Below are positions 43,039 through 51,154 of a stretch of DNA of 64,000 bases, in pieces. Numbering within the stretch: the first letter of the stretch is position 1; each line of letters opens with the position of its first letter. The position numbers were made by a program, and so were the translations under genes. Below the pieces are notes generated by a model. That model was given only the letters and a program-made list of their open reading frames with translations. It was not told where the DNA came from and did no database searches. Source of the DNA: UBA11358 sp049517655 (GTDB lineage: Bacteria > Verrucomicrobiota > Verrucomicrobiia > Limisphaerales > UBA11358). Location of the stretch: the NCBI GenBank assembly GCA_049517655.1, contig JBEKRQ010000003.1, positions 310,001-374,000 on the forward strand, read 5' to 3'.

Positions 43039-44033
43039 TGGCTAGGACGAAAAAATCTGCCTTGGCTGCGACGCGTGAAATAAAGCTGCGAGACGCGATG
43101 GAAATTTTGCGGTCGCTCGGCTTCTCCGCGAGGCAGAGCAACGAAGTTGCAGGCTACACTCTGCTGGCATTGCTCGATCTCAAGCCATTGCAACCGTGGA
43201 GTGAGGCTGCCGAACCCCTACTCGGAATTACCCCAATCATTGATTTCATTGCCGGAGCGTATGGCGTCCGCTATGCGCCCAACACGCGAGAGACGATTCG
43301 TGACGAGGCAGTGAAGTATTTCGTCGAGGCTGGAATGCTGATTCGGAATCCAGATGATCCAAACCGCCCAACAAACAGCGGCAAGACGGTCTATCAAATT
43401 GAGCCGAATGCTCTCGAACTAATCCGGTCGTTCGGCACTTTGGAATGGAGCGGAAAGCTGAAGTCGTATCTGGCATCACGAGAACGAATCCGCAAAGAGA
43501 TTTTTCGCGAGCGGAAACTGTCGAGAATCCCGGTAAAGCTTCCATCAGGTGCAACCGTCACAATCTCGCCGGGCGGCCAGAATCCACTCATCAAGACGGT
43601 CGTCGAGGAATTCTGTCCATGTTTCGCGCCGGGCGGAACGGTGGTTTACATCGGTGACGCGGAAGACAAATTCCTGCACTTGGACGCTGACTATTTGCAG
43701 CGGCTCGGCGTCATGATTCCAGCACCAGCGAAAATGCCGGATGTTGTTGTCCACGACATGCGGCGGAATTGGTTGTTGTTGATTGAAGCCGTGACGAGTG
43801 CCGGGCCGGTTGATGGGAAGCGCCGGAAAGAATTGAAGGATTTATTCGCAGGTTGCAAAGCTGGCTTGGTTTTTGTGACAGCATTTTCAACGCGTGAAGT
43901 CATGCGCAGTTTCTTGACGCAAATTTCGTGGGAAACGGAAGTGTGGGTTGCCGAAGACCCGGAGCATTTGATTCATTTCAACGGAGAACGGTTTCTCGGC
44001 CCTTATCCCGACGTGATGCCAAAAGTTGGTTGA
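43038..44033 (+). CDS. Type II restriction endonuclease, BsuBI/PstI family
   Basis: 331 aa. The C-terminal catalytic domain is clear: GGTVVYIGDAEDKFLHLDAD, PDVVVHDMRRNWLLLIEAVT, then GPVDGKRRKELKDLF, and SWETEVWVAEDPEHLIHFNG near the end. These are the diagnostic blocks of BsuBI/PstI endonucleases, with the active Asp and Glu in GDAED and IEAVTS. The N-terminal 150 residues are helical and probably bind DNA. It overlaps the methylase stop by one base. Predicted cut site CTGCAG; at least six CTGCAG sites are visible in this window, so the site is not eliminated from the genome. Confidence 0.9.
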   Translation: MARTKKSALAATREIKLRDAMEILRSLGFSARQSNEVAGYTLLALLDLKPLQPWSEAAEPLLGITPIIDFIAGAYGVRYAPNTRETIRDEAVKYFVEAGMLIRNPDDPNRPTNSGKTVYQIEPNALELIRSFGTLEWSGKLKSYLASRERIRKEIFRERKLSRIPVKLPSGATVTISPGGQNPLIKTVVEEFCPCFAPGGTVVYIGDAEDKFLHLDADYLQRLGVMIPAPAKMPDVVVHDMRRNWLLLIEAVTSAGPVDGKRRKELKDLFAGCKAGLVFVTAFSTREVMRSFLTQISWETEVWVAEDPEHLIHFNGERFLGPYPDVMPKVG

Positions 44034-44078
44034 ACTTAAAACCTGCTCACCCAAATTTAGCATTCGAGAAATTCCCGC

Positions 44079-44121
44079 AGTCCGCGCTCAATCTTTCCCA
44101 ACCGTCTCCCGTTTTCCCCGC
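44079..44121. repeat. 43-base direct repeat, copy 1 (partner 44991-45032)
   Basis: AGTCCGCGCTCAA...GTCTCCCGTTTTCCCCGC recurs about 910 bases away at 44991-45032 with roughly six differences and a one-base indel. The two copies flank the hypothetical gene 44123-44893. Both read GK(I/V)ERGLR on the minus strand, though in different frames relative to the neighbours. Confidence 0.75.
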
Positions 44122-44122
44122 T

Positions 44123-44893
44123 CTATTCCATCGGAACAAAACTGCAACAGGGGGTAATTTGGATTTCGTTCGGAGCGAGCCGAGTATCGGCGGCATATTT
44201 CCGCCAGAGCCACGCGGCGACCACGGAATTGCGCGCCTGAATTAGCGCAGCGGCCTCCTTGTCCCGCATTTCAGGCAGCGTGGCGACAAACCCGTCCAAA
44301 TCCGGTTTTTCATCGTTGTCCTCGTTTTCATCGTCAGCGGCGTTGTGGTCTGGCGTGTCAGATTCCAAGTCGTCGGCAGGGATTACCGGCGCTGGGCGTG
44401 GACTAAGAACGCTCACGAGGAAAAAGAATTTTTTGTCCGGCGACCAGTTCAAACCAGACCGGATGTCTTCCGGCAAATCGCGTTTCAGTGATCCGACGTC
44501 GAAACTGATTTTTCCCGGGGGCACGGCCTGATTGATGTCCACCCAATAGCCTTGTTCGAAATCGTCCACGGCGGTCGCCTGCAAAATGTCATTGACCTGT
44601 TGGGAAATCCGCGGCCAATCCAACGGCTTGCCGCCGAATTCCGTGAGCAATTCATCCACAAACTGCGCGGTGACGACCTTTTTAATTTCCGTCTCGACCG
44701 GGTTTTCTCCTTCCGGAGTCAGACGGCACCAGGCTTCAAACCGCTTTTGCGCCTGTTCCGGGTCACCGCCGTAAATGACCGCACTCACGCAGGAATCCCA
44801 GATCTGCACCGTATCAACCATCTGTCCGCCGCGACCGGGAGCCGGGCGGACCTGGGATTGGGTGAGACCGGCGGTAAAGAGATATGCATTCAT
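44123..44893 (-). CDS. Hypothetical protein
   Basis: 256 aa from the ATG at 44893; a frame start at 44935 would add 14 residues. No signal peptide or membrane helix. The sequence has a VDTVQIWDSCVSAVIYGGDPEQAQ block, a Trp/Asp-rich middle and an acidic stretch (LESDTPDHNAADDENEDNDE) near residue 180. I do not recognise the family. It lies just after the PstI-like nuclease in the opposite direction and is bounded by the direct repeats at 44079 and 44991. Confidence 0.65.
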   Translation of the reverse strand: MNAYLFTAGLTQSQVRPAPGRGGQMVDTVQIWDSCVSAVIYGGDPEQAQKRFEAWCRLTPEGENPVETEIKKVVTAQFVDELLTEFGGKPLDWPRISQQVNDILQATAVDDFEQGYWVDINQAVPPGKISFDVGSLKRDLPEDIRSGLNWSPDKKFFFLVSVLSPRPAPVIPADDLESDTPDHNAADDENEDNDEKPDLDGFVATLPEMRDKEAAALIQARNSVVAAWLWRKYAADTRLAPNEIQITPCCSFVPME

Positions 44894-44990
44894 GGCGATG
44901 CTCTGGCTTCGGGTCGGGCGCGATTGAAGCATCAAACCGGGAAAGAAGGCGACAAAAATATCCGGGGAAGCTCATTGCTTGACCAGCCGA

Positions 44991-45032
44991 AGTCCGCGCT
45001 CAACCTTGCCGATCGTCTCCCGTTTTCCCCGC
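44991..45032. repeat. 43-base direct repeat, copy 2
   Basis: Partner of 44079-44121, same orientation. This copy lies upstream of the hypothetical gene's start and ahead of msrB. Confidence 0.75.
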
Positions 45033-45129
45033 GCAACGGTTTGGAATTTGTTTGGATACCTTGTAAAATTTCAAAGTTGTGCGATGACTTTTTGTTGAAC
45101 AGGGACTGGATTAAAACCGTCAAAAGCGT

Positions 45130-45759
45130 ATGCAGCCGGTCAAAATCATGAAAATTGCGGCAGCAGCACTGTTGCTGGCGGCGGGCGTCGTGGCATTGAC
45201 GCACAGTTCCAGTCACGCGCAGCCGATAGCCATTTCAACCAATCAACCCATGGATATGAAAGATTTCAAGAAACCAAGTGAGGCGCAGTTGAAAAAGAAA
45301 CTGACCGCCGAACAATTTGCGGTTACGCAAAAATCAGCCACCGAGCCGGCGTCCCAAAACGCGTATTGGGACAATCACCAGCCCGGCATATACGTGGACG
45401 TGGTGTCGGGCGAACCGTTGTTCAGTTCGCTGGATAAGTTCGATTCAGACTGCGGCTGGCCGAGTTTCACCAAACCCGTTTCCAATGCGGAAATCACCGA
45501 ACGTTCGGATCATTCCTACGGTATGGACCGGACCGAAGTGCGGTCGAAAAACGCCGACTCACACCTCGGGCACCTGTTCAACGACGGCCCGGGACCGACG
45601 CATTTGCGTTATTGCATCAACTCGGCGTCATTGCGGTTTATTCCGTTGGAAAAAATGCAGGCGGAAGGTTACGGCGCTTACCTCGACCCGTTCATCAAGG
45701 CCGGACTTTACAAACCCGCGGACGCGCAATCGCAAACCAACAGTCCGGCAAAGAATTGA
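45130..45759 (+). CDS. msrB: Secreted peptide-methionine (R)-S-oxide reductase
   Basis: 209 aa. An N-terminal signal peptide (MKIAAAALLLAAGVVAL from the second ATG at 45148) ends near SHAQ. The MsrB fold follows: LTAEQFAVTQKSATEP, CGWPSFTKPV, HSYGMDRTEVRS, GHLFNDGPGPTHLRYCINSASLRF with the catalytic Cys. The zinc-binding CxxC pair is absent, as in the non-zinc subgroup. It would repair oxidised methionines in the periplasm. The C-terminal 35 residues are an added tail. Confidence 0.9.
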   Translation: MQPVKIMKIAAAALLLAAGVVALTHSSSHAQPIAISTNQPMDMKDFKKPSEAQLKKKLTAEQFAVTQKSATEPASQNAYWDNHQPGIYVDVVSGEPLFSSLDKFDSDCGWPSFTKPVSNAEITERSDHSYGMDRTEVRSKNADSHLGHLFNDGPGPTHLRYCINSASLRFIPLEKMQAEGYGAYLDPFIKAGLYKPADAQSQTNSPAKN

Positions 45760-45804
45760 CGGCAGGGCCGGCGCTTCAACTTCCGCCTGTCCGTTGGTGT
45801 CGGA

Positions 45805-46527
45805 TTATTTCATCGCCACATACACGCGATGCACATCGTCGTGATCGTCGAGGGCGTTGAGAAAATCCATGACTTGCTTGCGGTGCGCGTCGGAAACCTC
45901 GGTAAAATTTTTTGCGAGGTAACGAATTTCAGCAGCGATGACGTTCCATCCCACAGCTTTCAACGCCTTGGAAACGTGGTCGAGGTCTTTGATCTCCGTC
46001 AGAAACCGCGCGCCCTTCTGTCCGGCGGGGACTTCGTCGGGTTCAAGCGGCTCGATCTCCTGCGCGCCGGCTTCAATGGCATCGCCTTCGGCGTCGCGGT
46101 TGGCGTCGGGGTGCGTGGCTTCGACGACCCCGAGATGATTGAAGAAAAACGCCACGCTGCCCGGCTGGCCGAGCGAGCCGGCCTTGAACAAATTGCGGAT
46201 TTCCGGCGCGGTGCGGTTGCGACTATCGGTGAGACACTCAACGATGACCGGCACCTTGTGCGGCGCGAACCCTTCATAGGTAACCAGTTCGTAATTGACC
46301 TTTTCCGTGTCAAGCCCGGCGCCCTTCCTGATCGCGCGCTCGATGGTGTCCCGGTAAACGGAGGCTTTCTTGGCTTTTTCGACGGCGGCGAAGAGGCGCG
46401 GATTAAGGTCGGGGTCGGGCCCGCCGAGTTTGGCCGCGACCATGATTTCGCGGGCCAGCTTGACGACCATCTGGCCTTTTTTCTGCGCGTTGATTTCGCG
46501 TCCGGATTGTTTCCATTGTGCGCCCAT
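45805..46527 (-). CDS. YebC/PmpR family DNA-binding regulatory protein
   Basis: 240 aa, normal. MGAQWKQSGREINAQKKGQ is a variant of the usual start; GPDPDLNPRLFAAVEKAKK, GYAPHKVPVIVE-like FAPHKVPVIVECLTD and GSVAFFFNHLGV are the family blocks. YebC proteins regulate transcription and some relieve ribosome stalling. It is divergent from lysS across about 104 bases. Confidence 0.92.
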   Translation of the reverse strand: MGAQWKQSGREINAQKKGQMVVKLAREIMVAAKLGGPDPDLNPRLFAAVEKAKKASVYRDTIERAIRKGAGLDTEKVNYELVTYEGFAPHKVPVIVECLTDSRNRTAPEIRNLFKAGSLGQPGSVAFFFNHLGVVEATHPDANRDAEGDAIEAGAQEIEPLEPDEVPAGQKGARFLTEIKDLDHVSKALKAVGWNVIAAEIRYLAKNFTEVSDAHRKQVMDFLNALDDHDDVHRVYVAMK

Positions 46528-46631
46528 GGGTCTTGGTCAGTGTGGAAAGGCCATCGTGCCGATTCAATGTAAATTGCGTGCAAAACAGCGCAATTTATGA
46601 TTTACTGCGCACATTCTGAATCAACCGCCGT

Positions 46632-48080
46632 ATGGACGACACAAATTCACTCATCGAACAGCGCAAGGCCAAGCTGGCCGCATTGCGCGCCAAGGGCATT
46701 GACCCGTTTAAAAACAAATTCGTGCCGGGCGAAACCTGCCAGCAGGCACGCGACCATTACGCCGAGGGCCGCGAAGTCGCCGTGGCCGGTCGCATTACCG
46801 CGCACCGCGAGATGGGCAAAAGCATGTTCATCGACGTGCGCGACAAGAGCGGACGCATCCAGGCTTACGCGCAGAAAAATGTCCTCGGCGATGAGCAGTT
46901 CGACATCTTCCGGCATCTCGACCTCGGCGATTTCATCGGTGCGCGCGGACATTTGTTCACAACCAAAACCGGTGAAATTTCCATCAAGCTCGTGAGTTTT
47001 ACGATTCTTGCCAAGGCGCTGCGCCCGCCGCCGGCAAAGTGGTACGGCCTCGAAGACACCGAGATCCGTTACCGCCAGCGTTATCTCGATTTAATAGCGA
47101 ACCCGGAGGTGAAGGACATTTTCCTCAAGCGCAGCGAAATCATCCGCGAGATCCGGAATTTTCTGCACGAACGCGGCTTTGTGGAAGTCGAGACGCCGAT
47201 GATGCAGGCGATTCCCGGCGGCGCGGCGGCGCAACCGTTCAAGACGCATCACAACGCGCTCGGCTGCGATTTTTACATGCGCATCGCGCTGGAACTGCCT
47301 TTGAAACGGATGCTGGTCGGCGGTGTGGACAAGGTTTTTGAAATCGGCCGCGTCTTCCGCAACGAGGGTCTTTCGCGCAAACACAATCCCGAATTCACGA
47401 TGTTGGAACTCTATCAGGCCTACGGCGATTACGAGAGCATGATGGAACTCGTGCAAGGCATGGTTTGCCACGTCGCGCAGAAAGTTTTGGGAACGCTGAA
47501 AATCGAACATAAAGACGTTCAAGGCAAAGTCACCAAAACAATCGATCTCACGCCGCCGTGGCGTCGGGTGAAATACAAAGACATCGTCCGTGAAAAAGCG
47601 GGCGCGGACTGGTTCGAAATTTCAGCCAAAGAACGCCGCAAACGCGCTGAATCGCTCGGCGCGGAAATCGCGAAGGATTATGAAGACTTTGAAGTCACGC
47701 AAGCCGTGTTCGAGAAATTGATTGAGCCGACCTTGATTAATCCGACGTTTGTGACCCATGCGCCAAAGGAATTGATTCCACTAGCCAAAGTTTCACCCGA
47801 TGACCCGACGACCGTGGAAGTTTTCGAGTGCTGCATCAATGGCCAGGAAATCGCGCCCGCTTACTCGGAGCAGAACGACCCCATCGAACAACGCGAACGT
47901 CTCGAACATCAAGCCGGTGGCGAGCGGCAAAAGCTGGACGAGGATTTTCTTGTCGCGCTTGAACACGGAATGCCGCCCGCTGGTGGCATTGGCATTGGCA
48001 TAGATCGCCTTTGCATGATGCTGCTCGGCCAGGAAAGCATCCGCGACGTGATTTTATTCCCGCAGTTGAAGCCGAAATAA
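46632..48080 (+). CDS. lysS: Lysyl-tRNA synthetase, class II
   Basis: 482 aa. The N-terminal OB-fold (REVAVAGRITAHREMGKSMFID) binds the anticodon; motif 1 is around EVETPMMQAIPGGAAAQPF, motif 2 RVFRNEGLSRKHNPEFTMLE and motif 3 GGIGIGIDRLCMMLLG. It charges tRNA-Lys. The gene is followed three bases later by a palindromic element that probably terminates transcription. Confidence 0.96.
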   Translation: MDDTNSLIEQRKAKLAALRAKGIDPFKNKFVPGETCQQARDHYAEGREVAVAGRITAHREMGKSMFIDVRDKSGRIQAYAQKNVLGDEQFDIFRHLDLGDFIGARGHLFTTKTGEISIKLVSFTILAKALRPPPAKWYGLEDTEIRYRQRYLDLIANPEVKDIFLKRSEIIREIRNFLHERGFVEVETPMMQAIPGGAAAQPFKTHHNALGCDFYMRIALELPLKRMLVGGVDKVFEIGRVFRNEGLSRKHNPEFTMLELYQAYGDYESMMELVQGMVCHVAQKVLGTLKIEHKDVQGKVTKTIDLTPPWRRVKYKDIVREKAGADWFEISAKERRKRAESLGAEIAKDYEDFEVTQAVFEKLIEPTLINPTFVTHAPKELIPLAKVSPDDPTTVEVFECCINGQEIAPAYSEQNDPIEQRERLEHQAGGERQKLDEDFLVALEHGMPPAGGIGIGIDRLCMMLLGQESIRDVILFPQLKPK

Positions 48081-48082
48081 AC

Positions 48083-48135
48083 TGTAGTGTCGTGTGTCCT
48101 CACACGACAGTGCGCTGGGGACAGCGCACGCTACA
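48083..48135. repeat. Palindromic element between lysS and the sigma gene
   Basis: TGTAG and CTACA termini enclose TGTCGTG-TGTCCTCA-CACGACA and GTGCGC-TGGGGACA-GCGCAC, with complementary loops. The right terminus contains the stop codon (TAG at 48133-48131) of the minus-strand sigma factor gene. Confidence 0.85.
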
Positions 48136-48784
48136 GCCACTGCTTCAATCGTTCGCGCAAAATCTGCCTAGCGCGATACAATCGAGATTCAACCGCTTTC
48201 GGCGTGGTTTCAAGAATCGCGGCGGCTTCGGCGACGCTGCGTTCCTCCCATTCACACAACACAATCGCTTCGCGTAAATCCTCCGGCAATTTGCTGACCG
48301 CAATCCGAACGGCGGCGGCGCTTTCAGCGGCGAGGGCTTGTTCGTTTGGTGCTGGATCATTTGCCGGAAGTGTATCGCCAAGCGTCTGTTCCGCTTCGCC
48401 GATTTCCGTTTCGAGCGAGATGTTGGGATGCCGCGCGCGCCAGCGGAAATGGTTCCGCGCCAGATTGGCGGCGATGGTGAAGAGCCATGTGGAAAATTTT
48501 TCGTTTGTCCGAAAGCTCGTTCGTGCGCGAAAAACGCGAACGAAGGTTTCCTGCGCGAGATCATTGGCGTCGTCCTCATTGCCGACCATGCGGCAAAGAA
48601 AACGGAAGACAGGTGTTGCGTGGCGTTCCATCAGGTCATTGAGCGCCGCGTCACGCCCGGCGATCAATCGCTCCATGTCGGCCCGGTCATGAGCATCGGC
48701 CTGCCGCGCCGACTCGTCGCGCCGAAGTGAAACGGAGGCGGAAGCCTCCGGCGAAGGCTGGGCATCAGTGTTGGTGATGCTCAT
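48131..48784 (-). CDS. ECF RNA polymerase sigma factor (CnrH-like position)
   Basis: 217 aa from the ATG at 48784; the open frame continues upstream to 48946, but that part has no sigma character. Region 2 is seen in LMERHATPVFRFLCRMVGNEDDANDLAQETFVRVFRAR without gaps in the family pattern, and region 4 in LPEDLREAIVLCEWEERSVAEAAAILETTPKAVESRL. It overlaps the upstream sensor gene by 20 bases and is the last gene of a trio ordered like cnrYXH. Its last codons and stop touch the palindromic element 48083-48135, so the C-terminus may have been altered by that insertion. Confidence 0.88.
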   Translation of the reverse strand: MSITNTDAQPSPEASASVSLRRDESARQADAHDRADMERLIAGRDAALNDLMERHATPVFRFLCRMVGNEDDANDLAQETFVRVFRARTSFRTNEKFSTWLFTIAANLARNHFRWRARHPNISLETEIGEAEQTLGDTLPANDPAPNEQALAAESAAAVRIAVSKLPEDLREAIVLCEWEERSVAEAAAILETTPKAVESRLYRARQILRERLKQWL

Positions 48785-49259
48785 GGCCGGAGGCGGGAGA
48801 CATGGATTTCTCGATTTCCTCATGGAAACCGAGTGTGAGGCGTTGCATTTCGGCGAGGTAACGGCGGCCTTGTTCCGGCGGCATGGCCTGACTGACGGCG
48901 ATGAAATGCCGGAGCATTTGCGCCTGGCATTGGGCGCGGAGTTCACCGAGTTCGGTCAGTTTCTTTTGCGCATCGGCGGTGACATTGGTGCCATCGGCCA
49001 GCGCTGCCTGGACTTCGGACTTCTTGGCGGCGAGGAGCACGCACATTTTTGCGCATTGCGGCATGTATCCCTCATGCAATTGCCGGATGCGCGCCATTTC
49101 GGCGTCGTTCAGATGAAATTCATTACGCAACCAGTTCAAATCGTCCGCTGGATTTGTCATGCTCATCACACAAGCCCGTTGGCTGACAAAGTATGAGCTG
49201 GCGAAAATCGCCACACCCAAGGCCAGTGCGCCCAACACGATGACCAGTGAGCGATTCAT
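48765..49259 (-). CDS. CnrX-like periplasmic heavy-metal sensor (metal_resist type)
   Basis: 164 aa from the ATG at 49259. One N-terminal membrane anchor (about 4-24) is followed by a helical domain: LNWLRNEFHLNDAEMARI, LHEGYMPQCAKMCVLLAAKK, then MPPEQGRRYLAEMQRLTLG. This is the hairpin layout of CnrX/NccX and related Metal_resist proteins. The His-rich end HEHHQH and the Met/Cys content suggest copper or similar soft metals. It lies between the anti-sigma-like gene (4 bases upstream) and the sigma gene. Confidence 0.75.
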   Translation of the reverse strand: MNRSLVIVLGALALGVAIFASSYFVSQRACVMSMTNPADDLNWLRNEFHLNDAEMARIRQLHEGYMPQCAKMCVLLAAKKSEVQAALADGTNVTADAQKKLTELGELRAQCQAQMLRHFIAVSQAMPPEQGRRYLAEMQRLTLGFHEEIEKSMSPASGHEHHQH

Positions 49260-49263
49260 GCGG

Positions 49264-49590
49264 TTAGCGCAGCGGATTGGGAGCGACAACGGCGAGGTAA
49301 CGCACTTGCGCATCGTGTCGTGCGACCTGCGTACCCTGATATGTGCCCAGCAAAACGCCCGCGAGTGCCAGCGCGGCGACGGTGGCAAATGCGAGTCGCG
49401 GACGCAGCGTCAAGGCCGCAAGCGCGTCCAGCCAGGAAACGCTGCCAGTGGATATGGAGGGTGCGACTGCGTCTTCGATTCGTCGCCAGACACTTTCCTG
49501 AAAGCGCGGTGGCAATGCCGGAGCAATGCGCGATTCACGCAGGAGCGCGCCGAGTTTGGCGTCAGCCGGATTGGTATTTTCTTTGTTCAT
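49264..49590 (-). CDS. Single-pass membrane protein, probable anti-sigma factor (CnrY-like position)
   Basis: 108 aa. A cytoplasmic half with LGALLRESRIAPALPPRFQESVWRRI is followed by one membrane helix (about 68-88) and a short outer tail. Size, topology and order match CnrY, the anti-sigma factor that holds CnrH. There is no zinc-binding HxxxCxxC motif. It is the first gene of the trio; a perfect 10-bp hairpin lies 10 bases before its start. Confidence 0.65.
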   Translation of the reverse strand: MNKENTNPADAKLGALLRESRIAPALPPRFQESVWRRIEDAVAPSISTGSVSWLDALAALTLRPRLAFATVAALALAGVLLGTYQGTQVARHDAQVRYLAVVAPNPLR

Positions 49591-49599
49591 CGGTTTCGT

Positions 49600-49626
49600 G
49601 GGCGGCGGAGATTTTGTCCGCCGCCC
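49600..49626. promoter_or_regulatory. Perfect inverted repeat upstream of the anti-sigma-like gene
   Basis: GGGCGGCGGA-GATTTTG-TCCGCCGCCC has a fully paired 10-bp stem. It ends 10 bases before the minus-strand start codon, in the presumed 5' leader. It could be an operator or an RNA hairpin that lowers translation. Confidence 0.6.
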
Positions 49627-49757
49627 ATAGTTTACTGGTTTTGTTGTGCCGGGACAACCCGGCTGATGGTTATGGCGTCACTGTTGACATGTGGCATCCC
49701 GACGTGGTGGCGAGATGGCCGGATTCACGTCGTTTGCCACACCGGCGACCGTTTTAT

Positions 49758-50042
49758 TTAATTCCGGTTACCGGCGTCACGCGGCGACAGGGCAATTCCC
49801 GTCGCTGGTGTGGCCTGAACCACAGTGGTGCCGGGGACGGTCTTGATTTGGTTGGCGGCGGCGTGCGGTGACAGGGCAATTCCTGTCGCCGGTGCGGCCT
49901 GAACCACGGTGGTATCAGGAACAGTCTTGATTTGATTGGCCGCGGCATGCGGGGAAAGCACGATGTCGTAGGCACTGGCATTGATGGTTATCGCGGCCAA
50001 GACTGCCGCGCCGGTGGTGATGAGGAGGTTTCGAGTTTTCAT
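49758..50042 (-). CDS. Secreted protein with 28-residue tandem repeats
   Basis: 94 aa from the ATG at 50042. The signal peptide is MKTRNLLITTGAAVLAAITI, cleaved near NASA. The mature part is two copies of a 28-residue unit (LSPHAAANQIKTVP, then TTVVQA(A/T)PATGIA) and a truncated third copy (LSPRDAGNRN). The DNA is tandemly repeated with an 84-base period. It is in the metal island, divergent from the YHS-like gene. Function unknown; the frame start at 50150 adds 36 residues and is unlikely. Confidence 0.65.
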   Translation of the reverse strand: MKTRNLLITTGAAVLAAITINASAYDIVLSPHAAANQIKTVPDTTVVQAAPATGIALSPHAAANQIKTVPGTTVVQATPATGIALSPRDAGNRN

Positions 50043-50330
50043 GTTTTGTTTTTCAATTTTTGGCGGCGCTTCATTGTGCCACCAAATGATTGTGCTCGTA
50101 TTACCCCGCCTCATGACGAACCCCGCAGATTTTTCCAAAGAAAGTGACATGACCGTCTGCCACGCTTGAAAGTCATCTGAAATCTGCTAATATGGAATCG
50201 ATTACGCCTGTGGAGTGGTGGTACTGGTAAAATTGTTGCGGGATTTCGACCGTTGCGGTGTAGAACCAAGAGGTGGTGCCTGCAATGGGCGCCCGACTCG
50301 AACTAACAACAACAAAGGAAGATTGGCATT

Positions 50331-50627
50331 ATGAAACTATTTAATAGCGTCAACCGCCCGATAATTTACGGGCTGGTTTTGGGTATAGCCGCGTTGGCAT
50401 CAACTGCAGTGGCTGCGGACACAACGAACGCACCGCCGAAACCAGACCTGCTGACCACCTGTCCCGTCTCCGGTGACAAACTTGGTGAAATGGGCAAGCC
50501 TTTAATTTTCGTGTATCAAGGGCAGGAGGTCAAACTTTGCTGTGGAGGCTGCAAAAGCGCTTTCGATAAAGACCCGGCCAAATACATCAAGAAAATCCGC
50601 GAGGCCGACAAAGATGCAAAAAATTGA
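50331..50627 (+). CDS. Secreted YHS/TRASH-like metal-binding protein
   Basis: 98 aa. A signal peptide covers about 1-28. The mature domain has TCPVSGDKLGEMGKP and then VKLCCGGCKSAFDKDPAKYI, a YHS-type arrangement with four to five Cys residues that could bind Cu or another soft metal. A good ribosome site (AAGGAAGA) precedes the ATG. It heads the plus-strand part of the metal island and is likely a periplasmic metal chaperone. Confidence 0.72.
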   Translation: MKLFNSVNRPIIYGLVLGIAALASTAVAADTTNAPPKPDLLTTCPVSGDKLGEMGKPLIFVYQGQEVKLCCGGCKSAFDKDPAKYIKKIREADKDAKN

Positions 50628-50684
50628 CGGGTAAGACTCAGAAGATGTTGAGCGGACATAAACGAACACTGTCATAGTTATAAC

Positions 50685-51023
50685 ATGAAAACGGCGTTGG
50701 CCATCATTTGCAGTTTCCTGCTCGCGGGGGCGCCGTTTCTTTTGGCGCAAACGGCGCCGCCTTGTGTCAAACAGAACCACGCCTGTTGCCATTGCGGTGG
50801 CAAGATGAATTGTTGTGCGGCAAAATCATCGCCTGATTCCCAACCCATGCCGGCGGTTCCGGCGCAGTCCAGCAGCCAAAACCAGTTTTCGCTTCTCGTT
50901 CCACACGCTTTAGCCTGGACTTTGCTGAATAACGAAGCGCATTCGATTTCTTTCACTGCTGTCTCACTGTCATTAGTGACAGGCGCGCCTCTTTACGCGC
51001 GGGATTGCGCCCGGCTTATCTGA
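50685..51023 (+). CDS. Small secreted Cys-rich protein
   Basis: 112 aa. A signal peptide of about 21 residues precedes CVKQNHACCHCGGKMNCCAAK, a dense Cys/His cluster suited to metal binding. The middle is Ser/Gln-rich and the end PLYARDCARLI looks like a conserved tail. It lies between the YHS-like gene and the efflux genes and may sequester metal. Confidence 0.6.
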   Translation: MKTALAIICSFLLAGAPFLLAQTAPPCVKQNHACCHCGGKMNCCAAKSSPDSQPMPAVPAQSSSQNQFSLLVPHALAWTLLNNEAHSISFTAVSLSLVTGAPLYARDCARLI

Positions 51024-51154
51024 TTCATTTCTTCCCAAGCCCGTAGTGTGCCTTGAGTCGGCGCACCCCGGTGTTTCCCTTTTTGCTCCACGGAATTTTG
51101 TGCCCGTGAAATGCTTTTGATTGAGCCGTCTGCGCACAAACAGCGGCAATTAAA

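Noticed and set aside
35911..44033. A prophage or integrative element covering both restriction systems
   Set aside because: No integrase, structural genes or attachment repeats were seen, and ruvB and carB lie inside the interval.
45130..45759. MsrB judged defective because the zinc Cys pairs are missing
   Set aside because: A natural subgroup of MsrB lacks these residues, and the catalytic Cys and the GHLFNDGP block are intact.
48785..48946. N-terminal extension of the sigma factor frame
   Set aside because: It lies inside the sensor gene in another frame and reads as Arg/Pro-rich noise; the ATG at 48784 gives a normal ECF sigma length.
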